From UBA6016 sp964568395 (GTDB lineage Bacteria; Campylobacterota; Campylobacteria; Campylobacterales; UBA6016): a DNA stretch of 64,000 nt. This document shows, in pieces, positions 1-8,322 of this stretch. The DNA is taken from assembly GCA_964568395.1 (NCBI GenBank), contig CAZMPN010000006.1, forward strand, positions 1-64,000, in the 5' to 3' direction. Every line of letters starts with the position of its first letter. Positions within the stretch are counted from its first letter, which is position 1. The position numbers and the translations under genes are program-made. The notes beneath the pieces are model-generated. The model had not been told where the DNA came from and did no database searches. It saw nothing but the letters and a program-made list of their open reading frames with translations.

Positions 1-712
1 CGGCTCTAGAGATGGACTGGGTTACGGAACGGATGATAAGGATGGCGAGGAGGATTGAGATAATAACCGAGACGACCATTGTTACAATCATTGCCGCTTT
101 TAGTTTTGACGAAACGGCTATAGCGCTTTCAACTTCTGCTTTAGTGGCATCCTCGTTTAGTTTTGTTAGCTTTGCCAGACCTTCTATCATTTTAGTTCTA
201 GTTGCTCTCATTTTATCCATATATTTTGTCATCTCTTCGAACAAAAATGCAACTTTTTTTGGATCCGACTCTCTAGTTAACGGCTTCATTATGTTGTCTT
301 GAAAATCTATCGAATCTTTTTTCCACGCTTCAAGATTCTTTTTGGCTTCACTCCATGCTTCTTCGGCCTCTTTGTTTCTAGGGAGCGGATCGTATGTTTT
401 AAACCCTGCCTCTATATTTTTTAAGCCAACCTCATAAGCTTTTAACGCATCTTCTACTTTTGTTTTATATTCAGGGTCGTTATTTAACCCTCTAATTCTA
501 AACTGCTGAATTGTTATCTGATTTTGCCCGGTTCTCAAGGTCGCAAGCCCGATAATTTTCGGAACTCTTGACTCGCCAATCTCTCTTATGCCTTCTTCGC
601 CATTGTTTGAAGCCATAAATCCCATAATTCCGGTTGCAGCAAGAGCAATCAGCATAACCGATGTTAGAAGCAGCAATTTACTCCTAAGGACCATATTATC
701 AAGCCAACCCAT
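1..712 (-). CDS. Methyl-accepting chemotaxis protein, N-terminal part (cut by window edge)
   Basis: This is the N-terminal 237 residues of a membrane chemoreceptor; the cytoplasmic signalling part lies beyond position 1. I read it from the ATG at 712, which is preceded by a good Shine-Dalgarno (GGAG). A first membrane segment covers about residues 12-32 (SKLLLLTSVMLIALAATGIM). A helical periplasmic region of the four-helix-bundle (4HB_MCP) type follows, and a second membrane segment starts near residue 205 (AAMIVTMVVSVIILSILLA). The gene sits 16 bp downstream of cheW and follows a CheY-like gene, so it is probably the last gene of a small chemotaxis operon. The family assignment rests on topology and context, because the diagnostic hairpin is not in view. 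Confidence 0.85.
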   Translation of the reverse strand, partial: MGWLDNMVLRSKLLLLTSVMLIALAATGIMGFMASNNGEEGIREIGESRVPKIIGLATLRTGQNQITIQQFRIRGLNNDPEYKTKVEDALKAYEVGLKNIEAGFKTYDPLPRNKEAEEAWSEAKKNLEAWKKDSIDFQDNIMKPLTRESDPKKVAFLFEEMTKYMDKMRATRTKMIEGLAKLTKLNEDATKAEVESAIAVSSKLKAAMIVTMVVSVIISILLAILIIRSVTQSISRA

Positions 713-728
713 CTGTTATTCTCCTTAC

Positions 729-1220
729 CTAGTTTGTTTTAGACATAGAATCTAGCATGGAAAGCTCTTCAGCTTCAAACAGCTTTTCAAGGTCTAGTAT
801 CATAATGACCATCTCGCCTATTCTGGCGATATTCTTTATGAAATCCGTATTGATATTCGTACCAAATTTCGGCGCTTCGGAGATATTGGCGTCATCTATA
901 GTCAAGACCTCTTCGACCTTGTCGACCACAAAACCTATGCTGACTTTGTTTATCTCTATGATGATGATGGCCGTCTGCTCGGTATATTCGAGACTAGGCA
1001 TATCAAACCTAAGCCTTGTATCTATAACCGGGATAATGGCTCCGCGCAGATTTATAACGCCGGCGACATACCTTGGAGTCTTCGGCACCGGCGTAATCTT
1101 CATCATGGCTATGATTTCGCGTACTTGCGATATATCTACGCCGTATTCCTCATCCCCTAAAAAATAGGTCAGAAACTTATTCTTGGAAGCTCTTGATTTT
1201 ATATTTTCAGTATCGCTCAT
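729..1220 (-). CDS. cheW: CheW chemotaxis coupling protein
   Basis: This 163-residue protein is a single CheW domain, which bridges chemoreceptors and the CheA kinase in the receptor array. Typical CheW features are visible: FLTYFLGDEEYGVDISQVREI near residues 17-37 (read in two parts), then TPRYVAGVINLRGAIIPVID near 48-67, and the FVVDKVEEVL strand near 97-106. The length is normal for the family. It starts 3 bp after the end of the CheY-like gene and precedes the chemoreceptor gene by 16 bp, so the three genes are probably co-transcribed. No CheA is in the window. Confidence 0.95.
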   Translation of the reverse strand: MSDTENIKSRASKNKFLTYFLGDEEYGVDISQVREIIAMMKITPVPKTPRYVAGVINLRGAIIPVIDTRLRFDMPSLEYTEQTAIIIIEINKVSIGFVVDKVEEVLTIDDANISEAPKFGTNINTDFIKNIARIGEMVIMILDLEKLFEAEELSMLDSMSKTN

Positions 1221-1223
1221 GGT

Positions 1224-1610
1224 CTATATCCCCAATACCATTTTGATTGATTTTACTAGCTTCTCGTCGCTAAAAGGCTTTACCATCCATCCGGTAACAC
1301 CTATGTCTTTACCTCTTTGCTTCATGTCCGCCGAACTCTCTGTCGTCAATATAAGAACCGGCTTTTGCTTGAACCTTGCATCGCTCTTTACCTGAGCCGC
1401 AAGATCAAGCCCATTCATTTGAGGCATATTTATATCGCTTATCAAAAGATCGAAATTCTCGCTTCCGCTCTGCAAATTGCCGAGAAGTTCGACTGGATTT
1501 AGATAAGTCTGAAACTCTATAACACCGCTCGCCACCAAATCCTCTACCGCCATCTGGGCGGTCGCAAGGATAGTCTTTGAGTCGTCAACCAACACAACCC
1601 TTTTAGCCAC
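1224..1610 (-). CDS. CheY-like single-domain response regulator
   Basis: A 128-residue receiver domain without an output domain. It has the acidic pair (VLVDDSKT, residues 6-13), the phosphoacceptor Asp in the LLISDINMPQMNG segment (about residue 59), the conserved Thr (ILTTESS, about 88-94) and the Lys in VKPFSDEK (about 110). The start is GTG, supported by GGAGGATAAAC just upstream. It leads a CheY-like/CheW/receptor operon. Such proteins normally bind a flagellar switch or a partner kinase; whether this is the main CheY cannot be decided here. The 112-bp region upstream is A+T-rich and probably holds the operon promoter. Confidence 0.93.
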   Translation of the reverse strand: MAKRVVLVDDSKTILATAQMAVEDLVASGVIEFQTYLNPVELLGNLQSGSENFDLLISDINMPQMNGLDLAAQVKSDARFKQKPVLILTTESSADMKQRGKDIGVTGWMVKPFSDEKLVKSIKMVLGI

Positions 1611-1722
1611 GTTTATCCTCCGTTTTTATTTGATTTTACAACATTATCTTTAATTATAAAAATGGTCATTTATTAATTCTAACTACTTTATAACCAAAAT
1701 ATTTCATTTTTGCAATAGCTAA

Positions 1723-2973
1723 TTACAAAATACCCGGCTTAGGCTCTGCAAAATAATACCCCTGGCAATAGTCTATACCGAGCTTGGCAACCTCTTCATA
1801 TATCTCCCTGCTTGATACGAACTCGGCTATCGTCTCAAGCCCTATGCTATGCGCAAAGGTATTGATGGTCGCAACTACCTTTCTGCTGTTTTCATCGTGC
1901 ACAAGATTTCTGATAAGGCTGCCGTCTATTTTTAGATAGTCGACGTCTAATCTCAAAAGATATGCGAAATTGGAGTATCCGGTTCCGAAATCGTCTATTG
2001 AGAAGCGACATCCAAGCCCCTTTAACGCCTCTATAAAACGACCGACCTCTTCGAAGTTTTCTATACCCTCCGACTCCAGTATCTCAAATACTATCCTATT
2101 GCCGACCCCGCTTGTTTTCACGCTCTCTATGATCATTTCCGATATCTCTTCGTTAAGTATATCTTCGGCTGAGAGGTTGATGGAAAAGCTATAGTCGTTT
2201 TTTGAAAAATGCTCTATGCTTTTTTTGACTATCGCGCTAGTCAGCCCCTCGTACATCCTTGTTTTTTTGATAATATCAAGAAAGCTGTATGGAGAAACCG
2301 CGCTGCCGTCCGGCTGCAGCAGACGCACCAGGCACTCGTATTTAGATATTTTTTTCGTTTTAGTATCCACTATGGCCTGATAGTAAGGGACTATACGGTC
2401 GTTTTTGATAGCGTCTTTAAAGTTTCTATACCAGAAGATGTTGTTTTTGTGCTCTTCATCATCCAAAAAAGACTCTTTGAACGCCAGCAGTTTCTTTTTT
2501 TTCTGCTTCGCCATTCTAAGCGCGGTCTCCGCATCCTCTATCGGTCTTTTGCTGCCATAGGAGATGCCTATCGTCGCGCTAAGGTCCAGCTCTATTCCGT
2601 CCACGACGAATACGCTATCTTCTATTCTCTCTATTATTTCAAGCGCGGCGCTCTCAAGCTCCAGCGGACAAGCCTCGACAAAATAGAGCGCGAACTCGTC
2701 GCCCCCAAGCCTAAAAACCTTAAAGCCGCATCTTTGGTTGCACCACTCCACAAGTAAATCCGCCACTTTCGCTATAACGGCGTCGCCTATCTTCACGCCG
2801 TATATTTTGTTAACCTCTTTAAAACGGTCGAGATTTACGACCGCCAAAGAGGCTTCCGGTACATAAGACAAAATCTTTGTAAGGCTATATCTGTTTCCAA
2901 GACCGGTCAGCTTGTCCGTGCGCATCGCATGCCGCCTAGAGAGCTTGGCGATAGACTCTATCTCTTTTTGCAT
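1723..2973 (-). CDS. GGDEF-EAL c-di-GMP enzyme; C-terminal part of a split REC-GGDEF-EAL gene
   Basis: A 416-residue protein that makes and/or degrades cyclic di-GMP. The GGDEF domain (about 18-165) has TDKLTGLGNR and an intact RLGGDEFALYF with no RxxD inhibitory site. The EAL domain (about 185-410) has ECL in place of EAL but keeps the metal-binding Glu, and also INLSAEDIL, EILESEG, DDFGTGYS, KIDG and CQGYYFAEP. The annotated ATG is internal to a coiled-coil linker whose sequence continues upstream in this frame (AEKYAKER) as far as a nine-A run at 2999-3007. Removing one A, or adding two, would join it to the receiver domain of the overlapping upstream gene. It is therefore best read as the C-terminal two thirds of one protein. 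Confidence 0.88.
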   Translation of the reverse strand: MQKEIESIAKLSRRHAMRTDKLTGLGNRYSLTKILSYVPEASLAVVNLDRFKEVNKIYGVKIGDAVIAKVADLLVEWCNQRCGFKVFRLGGDEFALYFVEACPLELESAALEIIERIEDSVFVVDGIELDLSATIGISYGSKRPIEDAETALRMAKQKKKKLLAFKESFLDDEEHKNNIFWYRNFKDAIKNDRIVPYYQAIVDTKTKKISKYECLVRLLQPDGSAVSPYSFLDIIKKTRMYEGLTSAIVKKSIEHFSKNDYSFSINLSAEDILNEEISEMIIESVKTSGVGNRIVFEILESEGIENFEEVGRFIEALKGLGCRFSIDDFGTGYSNFAYLLRLDVDYLKIDGSLIRNLVHDENSRKVVATINTFAHSIGLETIAEFVSSREIYEEVAKLGIDYCQGYYFAEPKPGIL

Positions 2974-3403
2974 TCGCTCTTTCGCATACTTCTCGGCCTT
3001 TTTTTTTGTCGTGAAGCTTTTTTGTTATCGCCATGATGGCGTCCATGCACTCATCTTTTGCTATCGGCTTCAAAACGTATCTATCAATACCTAACTTGAT
3101 GGATTCCATCATATATTTCTCGTCGCTATGGGCGGTCGTCACGATAATGGGAATATCTTTATTGTCGGCCCTTATCTCTTTTATCATATCGAGGCCGTTC
3201 ATAAGAGGCATTTGAATGTCGGTAATAACGATATCCGGATTTTTTTCTTTATAAAGCCTTAGTCCAGCCTCTCCGTTATCCGCAACAAACACGTTTTCAA
3301 ACAGCAGCTTAAAAACGCCGCTTCCCATCTCCCTGGCATCGCTCTCATCCTCCACAAACAAAACGGTAAATGATTTTGCCAACTCTTGCAAACTTTTTAT
3401 CAT
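2936..3403 (-). CDS. Receiver domain; N-terminal part of a split REC-GGDEF-EAL gene
   Basis: A receiver domain covers residues 12-130, with VLFVEDESD, the phosphoacceptor in IVITDIQMPLMNG, TTAHSD and VLKPI. The last ~20 residues (GREVCERANAKRDRVYRQAL) do not look like a natural C-terminus. The other frame of the same bases reads as the expected helical linker into the downstream GGDEF-EAL. The frame change happens in the A9 run at 2999-3007. The ATG at 3403 overlaps the stop of the histidine kinase remnant (TTATGA), so kinase and regulator were evidently a translationally coupled two-component pair in which the regulator controls c-di-GMP. As read, the product is a lone receiver. Confidence 0.88.
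   Translation of the reverse strand: MIKSLQELAKSFTVLFVEDESDAREMGSGVFKLLFENVFVADNGEAGLRLYKEKNPDIVITDIQMPLMNGLDMIKEIRADNKDIPIIVTTAHSDEKYMMESIKLGIDRYVLKPIAKDECMDAIMAITKKLHDKKKGREVCERANAKRDRVYRQAL
2999..3007 (-). repeat. A9 homopolymer at the frame change in the REC-GGDEF-EAL gene
   Basis: Nine consecutive T on the plus strand (A9 in the message) lie exactly where the reading frame switches between the receiver and the GGDEF-EAL part. Tracts of this length are prone to replication slippage, to transcriptional slippage and to sequencing error. An eight-A or eleven-A version would give one continuous protein of about 560 residues. Confidence 0.75.
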
Positions 3404-3768
3404 AACCCCTCTCCGGCTAAGTTATTTAACGTAATCAAAAACTGGGCGCCGACTCTATTGCCGTCCATGTACACATTGGACGCCTCCACGTTGCCCTTGA
3501 AACTTTTTTGGGCGATAAGCCTACACATATACAGACCTATTCCGGTGCCCCTACCCTCCGATTTGGTGGTAAAGTACGGTTCAAAAATCCTATCTATAAT
3601 CCCCTCTTCTATTCCTCCCGCATTATCTCTAATAATGATGCTAATTTTATGTCCTTGTTCTTCAATGCTAATATTTATCTCCTTATCGGTCAGGTTTTTA
3701 CCTTCAAAAGCGTCCTTTATGTTGGTGATAATATTTAGGACAACCTGCTCCAGTTCGTTTTTGGAGCC
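3400..3768 (-). pseudogene. Displaced HATPase (ATP-binding) end of the histidine kinase
   Basis: This 122-codon stretch is in a different frame from the upstream kinase. It encodes the missing catalytic ATP-binding domain: an N box (NELEQVVLNIITNIKDAF), a G1 box (DNAGGIEEGI) and a G2 box (GRGTGIGLYMCRLI), ending at a TGA that overlaps the response regulator start. It has no start codon or ribosome site of its own. It should be joined to 3735-5891; the junction lies near 3769-3776, where a two-base duplication (GAGA on the plus strand) would explain the shift. Confidence 0.8.
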
Positions 3769-5891
3769 GAGAATATCTCCCTTTCGATATCGGAATGGAA
3801 TACGACCCTGATATCCTTGTTCGACAGCTGTCTTCCTACAAGCTCGAAAACGGAGTCAAACACGCCGGATATAGGGAAAAAAGTTTTTGTTTTGTCTGGT
3901 TTGAAAAAGCCGAGAAAATCGGAGATAATGCTAGACATCTTCTGCGTCTGTTTGTCTATTCCGCAAAGTAAATCATCGAGTCTATCTTCTGCTAGCGAGC
4001 CGAATTTATGCAAAAGCCCTATATTCATGGTCGTATAGCTGATTACATTTAGCGGCTGGCGCCATTGGTGCGCTATAAGACCAACCATCTCGCCCATCGC
4101 GGCCAGCTTGGCTTGCTGAATCAGCAGTTTTTCCTGCTCCTCTTGCATATCTTCCGTGTTTTTTAGTTTCGTTATATCGCTAAAAACAACAATAGCACCG
4201 CCATCGTCTAGCGGTAAAGCGTCCACCCGCAGCCACAGCATGCTTCCGCTCTGCTTTTCTATACCCACGACGGAGCCAAACACCGGTTCCGCATGCTCTA
4301 TAGCCCTAAAGGCCGGATGTTCGTGCTCAGGCACTTCCTCGCCGTCCGGTTTGTATAGAAGCCAATTTCTATACGATATATTGTTCGAAATATACTCTTT
4401 TCTGCTGATTCCTAGCAGCTTTTCGGAAGTAGAGTTGCAGTCCGTTACGATGCCGGCCGGATCTATAACGTTGATGCCTATATTCATCGTGTTAAAAACC
4501 GTCCTTAGCGTAACCCTGCTTTTTTTGAACGCCTCCTCTACGATTGCCCTCTCCGTAATATCGACCCCGACGGTGATGAGATACTCCAGATTTCCGTCTT
4601 TGTCCTTTATGACGGCGTTCGACCAGTCGAACAGACGGCGGCTTTTGTCTTTCATAATCCAGTGGTTTTCGTATCTTTTCACGATATTGCCGACGCTTAT
4701 ATTTTTAAACACGTTTTTGACGCTTTCCGCCTCTTCCGGAATCAAAAAAATATCGGCAAAATGCCTTCCTTTTATCTCATCAAAACAGTATCCGGTTATC
4801 TCTTCTGCGCTACGGCTAAACCTGACTATATATCCGTTTTTGTCGAATACCGCGATAATGCCGTTGACGGTATCGAATAGCGTATTTGCGAAATCCCTCT
4901 CCCTGATGATCTCCTCTTGCGTCTTTTTGCGGTTTTCTATCTCTTTGTTCATCATCTCAAAAGGCTTGCGCACGCTCTCTACGAAAGCCGCTTTATAGAT
5001 AAAAAAATACGAGAGCGTCTTAAGCAGGTGTCCCGTAAATATAGAGAGGTCCGTAACGCTCATATACTGGATAAAGCAAAGTTCGCCGACGGCGCCGATT
5101 GAAGCTGCTGCGAAAAAACCGAAAAAATTTCTATTTTTTTCAATCAAGAAACGTTTTTTATAAAATATATACGCCGACGTCAGCAGCAGCGCGACGATGA
5201 AATACTCGGCAAATATTTTAACCCCGGTAAGCCCTTCGCCTTTTATGTATGTTCTAGGCCAGATATCTTGATGATAGAGCCCAAGCCAATACACGAAAGC
5301 TATGCAAGCGATAGCGACGGACAAAAAGAGGTAACGGAGATTTTTGTTTGACGGGGCCGGCCAACCGCCAATAGTGGCGCCCAATAACCCTATAGAGGTT
5401 ATCAGCCTGGCGACAAGCCAAAAATTAATAGCCTTCTCCTCTCCGGACGGAGTAACGAAATCCGGCATTCCAGTAAACGATAGCATATGCGCAAAATCTA
5501 TCATGCTGGCGACGAAAAGAGCGTACGCCAGAAACTGAATATTGCCTTGGCGCTTGATGCCGTAAGAGTTCCATACGATGCCAAAAAACATCATAGAAAC
5601 GACGATAGAGGATATCTCCATAAACGTATGCAGATGCAAGGACATAAAATTGGATAGGTATACCGGCGATAAGAGCCTGGAGTAGAGCCAGACGACGACG
5701 AAGATGAAGACGGCCGCAAAAACAGCATTGACCGCGACGACCGCCTCTTTATTTTGTATGCCTCCGCCAAGCTCCAATTTCACATCTTTATAAAGTCTGG
5801 CCGCCAAAACAAGCAGAAAAACAATAGCCAAAGAAGGAAGCAGAAGGCTTAAGATATTCGTGCCGTAAGGGGCGTGAGTTTCTATTGGCAT
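3735..5891 (-). CDS. MASE3-PAS-PAS sensor histidine kinase, frameshifted before its ATPase domain
   Basis: A 718-residue membrane sensor kinase. The N-terminus (about 10-305) has eight or so hydrophobic segments, including the HTFMEISSIVVSMMFFGIVW and FAHMLSF segments typical of MASE3 sensor domains. Two PAS domains follow (about 335-450 and 460-585), then a HisKA-type dimerisation helix with the phosphorylatable His in MVGLIAHQWRQPLNVI (about 620). The ORF ends in IFSAPKTNWSRLS, which is out of frame; the ATP-binding half continues at 3400-3768. As sequenced the kinase lacks its catalytic domain and should be inactive, unless the shift is a sequence error. The start ATG at 5891 is the only good one. 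The partner is the adjacent receiver-GGDEF-EAL gene. Confidence 0.85.
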   Translation of the reverse strand: MPIETHAPYGTNILSLLLPSLAIVFLLVLAARLYKDVKLELGGGIQNKEAVVAVNAVFAAVFIFVVVWLYSRLLSPVYLSNFMSLHLHTFMEISSIVVSMMFFGIVWNSYGIKRQGNIQFLAYALFVASMIDFAHMLSFTGMPDFVTPSGEEKAINFWLVARLITSIGLLGATIGGWPAPSNKNLRYLFLSVAIACIAFVYWLGLYHQDIWPRTYIKGEGLTGVKIFAEYFIVALLLTSAYIFYKKRFLIEKNRNFFGFFAAASIGAVGELCFIQYMSVTDLSIFTGHLLKTLSYFFIYKAAFVESVRKPFEMMNKEIENRKKTQEEIIRERDFANTLFDTVNGIIAVFDKNGYIVRFSRSAEEITGYCFDEIKGRHFADIFLIPEEAESVKNVFKNISVGNIVKRYENHWIMKDKSRRLFDWSNAVIKDKDGNLEYLITVGVDITERAIVEEAFKKSRVTLRTVFNTMNIGINVIDPAGIVTDCNSTSEKLLGISRKEYISNNISYRNWLLYKPDGEEVPEHEHPAFRAIEHAEPVFGSVVGIEKQSGSMLWLRVDALPLDDGGAIVVFSDITKLKNTEDMQEEQEKLLIQQAKLAAMGEMVGLIAHQWRQPLNVISYTTMNIGLLHKFGSLAEDRLDDLLCGIDKQTQKMSSIISDFLGFFKPDKTKTFFPISGVFDSVFELVGRQLSNKDIRVVFHSDIEREIFSAPKTNWSRLS

Positions 5892-5985
5892 AAAAGTCCG
5901 ACGTCTGTTGTTTTTTAAAGAAGGTATTTTATATCAAAAAAAATCTTTTCTTTTATTAAACAATCGTTACAAAAACGTGATAAAC

Positions 5986-7053
5986 CTACTTAAATGCCCT
6001 GTTTTTGAAAACCTTTGCGGAAGATAAGAAAAGCGCCGTAATGGAAGGGCCTATTATAAACCCCCAGAATCCGAAAGCGGCTATGCCGGCAGCGATGGAG
6101 AAAAAGAGTAAAAATTCATTGATCCTGTAATCTGTTTTTAGCAGTTTTCCTACTTTATTCAACAAAAAGAGCCGTAAGAAGTTGTCTATCAGAAACGCCA
6201 TGACAAACCAGCTGTAAAAGCTTATAATAACGGCGTTTACTATATTGCCTTTCATAAACTCCGAGAGCGCTACGGGCACCCATACCAGAGCCGTTCCAAA
6301 TATTGGAACCACCGAAGAAACGCCGGAGAAGAAACCGAGCAAAACCGCATTGTAATCAAAAAACAGCATCAGCACAAAAAACGCAAATCCTTGAGCCACC
6401 ATGACGCCAAGGAGCGTCAAAAACACTACGGATATAGCGCTTATTATCTCTTTCGACATCACCTCTTTTTCCGTTTCATCCATGGGAATAATGGATTTAA
6501 CAAAATGGCCTATGTCGTTTTTGAACCAATGAAGCAAAAAGAAGAATATGACAACCATTGCAAGTTCGACGAAAGAGGTCGCAAAACCGCTCAGAAAGCC
6601 GCCTATGCCGGAAAATATATTTTTGGCTTCGGCGACCAAAAACTCCTCGCTAAAAAGCAGCTCCAGATACTCCCTTATCTTTGACTTCAAATAGTCGTTT
6701 AAAAAGCTATTGTCGGCCGTCAAACTCTCGATTTTCGCCTTCAATACGAAAATATCCGAGGCCTGCATTTTTAAAATATCGCCTACCGCATAGACAATGA
6801 AATATGCGGCCGGCACGAACACCAAAGCGCCAAACACCAAGGTCAGCACAGAAGCCGACAGCAGCCCTTTGTACTCCCCTATGATGGCGTAGCCGCTATT
6901 TTCAAAGCGGACGTCAAGCCTTCTTCCAAATTCCAACGTAGCGAGCAGCAGCAACGAGGCGACGATAAAGGGCTTCAGGAAAATATAAAAAAGCCACACA
7001 AACAATACGCCGGAAAACAAAAATAGCCAAATCGCAAATTTTTGCCTGCTCAC
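5986..7053 (-). CDS. AI-2E family (PerM/YdiK-type) membrane transporter
   Basis: A 355-residue inner-membrane protein with about eight hydrophobic segments, arranged as in AI-2E/PerM exporters: a short N-terminal pair (FAIWLFLFSGVLFVWLFYIF), a long amphipathic middle region (about 100-145), and a conserved C-terminal half with FFSGVSSVVPIFGTALVWVP and GFIIGPSITALF. The family exports small molecules or ions in different bacteria; the substrate here is unknown. The start is GTG at 7053, 7 bp after moeA ends, so it is probably co-transcribed with moeA. Confidence 0.88.
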   Translation of the reverse strand: MSRQKFAIWLFLFSGVLFVWLFYIFLKPFIVASLLLLATLEFGRRLDVRFENSGYAIIGEYKGLLSASVLTLVFGALVFVPAAYFIVYAVGDILKMQASDIFVLKAKIESLTADNSFLNDYLKSKIREYLELLFSEEFLVAEAKNIFSGIGGFLSGFATSFVELAMVVIFFFLLHWFKNDIGHFVKSIIPMDETEKEVMSKEIISAISVVFLTLLGVMVAQGFAFFVLMLFFDYNAVLLGFFSGVSSVVPIFGTALVWVPVALSEFMKGNIVNAVIISFYSWFVMAFLIDNFLRLFLLNKVGKLLKTDYRINEFLLFFSIAAGIAAFGFWGFIIGPSITALFLSSAKVFKNRAFK

Positions 7054-7060
7054 ACTGTTC

Positions 7061-8314
7061 TCACTTTAAAAAATTATGAAATTCTGGGCTTAGCGCTGAG
7101 GCGAGCATAACGACCTTAAGCTCTTCTCCCGCCTTTACGACGCTAGTCTCCTCCGTAGTCACTATAAACGAATTACTGCCGGCAACCGGGCTAAGCATAC
7201 CGGAGCCGTATTTGTTGTTCGCATAAACCTCGAATTCGCCGTTTTGGCAAACGCCCATAATCAGATTGGCCCTAGATGTTTTGATGCTAAATTCAGTTTT
7301 GTTCTTTGCGGATACGAATGACGGCCAACACGCGCTTGCGCCGGACATCTTCGCGATCAAAGAGACGCCGAATACATAAAAGTTGGCGACGGCGGAGAGA
7401 GGATTGCCCGGAAGCGCCAAGACCGCCGTATCGCCTAGATATCCAAACATCGTCGGCTTGCCAGGCTTTAGGTGTATTTTCTTAAATACGGTTCTTAATC
7501 CGCACTCCATAAACGCCTTGCCGATATAATCGGCCTCGCCCATGCTTATGCCGCCGGTTGTCAGAACCAGATCGTATCCTCTCAAAGAGCTTATCATGTC
7601 GACGGTAGCCTCGTAAGTATCGGAAAGCAGCCTCACGTAACTAGGCTCGCACCCCTGCTCCTTACATAGAGCCATCAATGTGGACGCATTGGAGTTATAT
7701 ATCTGGAATTCGGCGGCTTTTTGCCAAGGCTCTATTATCTCGTCGCCGCTTGAAACCACGGCCACTCTTATTTTTGCGCTGACTTTTACTACGAAAATAC
7801 CCTGTCCTGCAAGCATTCCGATAGCGCCTGGGGTAAGCTTGTCGCCTTTTTTTAGTAGCAGCTTCCCGATATCTGCCTCTTCGCCTTTTGCTCTTATGTT
7901 GGCGCCGTTTTTTAGTCCATCAGGCAACGTCACCCCCTCGTCGTCGACGCCAAGCGCGTTTTCAAAAGGAACTACCGCTTCTACGCTAGGCGGCACCGGG
8001 GCTCCAGTCATTATCTTTATACACTCTCCGGCTTTTATAACAACATCCTCAGGGTTTTCTCCCGCAAAAACAGATGTTTTCAGCTTCACTTTTCTGCCGG
8101 CGTCGCATACTTTCACGCCGTATCCGTCCATTGCGGAATTATTGAACGCCGGAAGCGGCTTTTGGCACACTATATCCTCGGAGAGCACCCTACCTACAGC
8201 CTCGAATAGCGGCACGCTCTCGGTTTTGTTAATGCATCTACCCTCTTTTACGACAAGCTTTAACGCGTCTATAAAATCGGTCAGTTGGTTTTTTTGCGTA
8301 TCTTGTTTTTCCAT
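7061..8314 (-). CDS. moeA: Molybdopterin molybdenumtransferase MoeA
   Basis: A 417-residue enzyme that inserts molybdate into adenylylated molybdopterin, the final step of molybdenum cofactor synthesis. The family signatures are present: PLPAFNNSAMDGYGVK (about 57-72), IMTGAPVPP (about 106-114), VVSSGDEI (about 187-194), TTGGISMGEADYIG (about 253-266) and LPGNPLSAVANF (about 306-317). The length matches the family. It lies 8 bp downstream of the molybdopterin-dependent formate dehydrogenase gene, which needs this cofactor, so the two probably form an operon. The ATG is preceded by AGAAAGAG. Confidence 0.96.
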   Translation of the reverse strand: MEKQDTQKNQLTDFIDALKLVVKEGRCINKTESVPLFEAVGRVLSEDIVCQKPLPAFNNSAMDGYGVKVCDAGRKVKLKTSVFAGENPEDVVIKAGECIKIMTGAPVPPSVEAVVPFENALGVDDEGVTLPDGLKNGANIRAKGEEADIGKLLLKKGDKLTPGAIGMLAGQGIFVVKVSAKIRVAVVSSGDEIIEPWQKAAEFQIYNSNASTLMALCKEQGCEPSYVRLLSDTYEATVDMISSLRGYDLVLTTGGISMGEADYIGKAFMECGLRTVFKKIHLKPGKPTMFGYLGDTAVLALPGNPLSAVANFYVFGVSLIAKMSGASACWPSFVSAKNKTEFSIKTSRANLIMGVCQNGEFEVYANNKYGSGMLSPVAGSNSFIVTTEETSVVKAGEELKVVMLASALSPEFHNFLK

Positions 8315-8322
8315 CTCTTTCT

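Noticed and set aside
757..1167. Plus-strand ORFs opposite cheW, the kinases, dnaE, flgL and others
   Set aside because: They mirror well-supported genes on the other strand and contain no recognisable domains.
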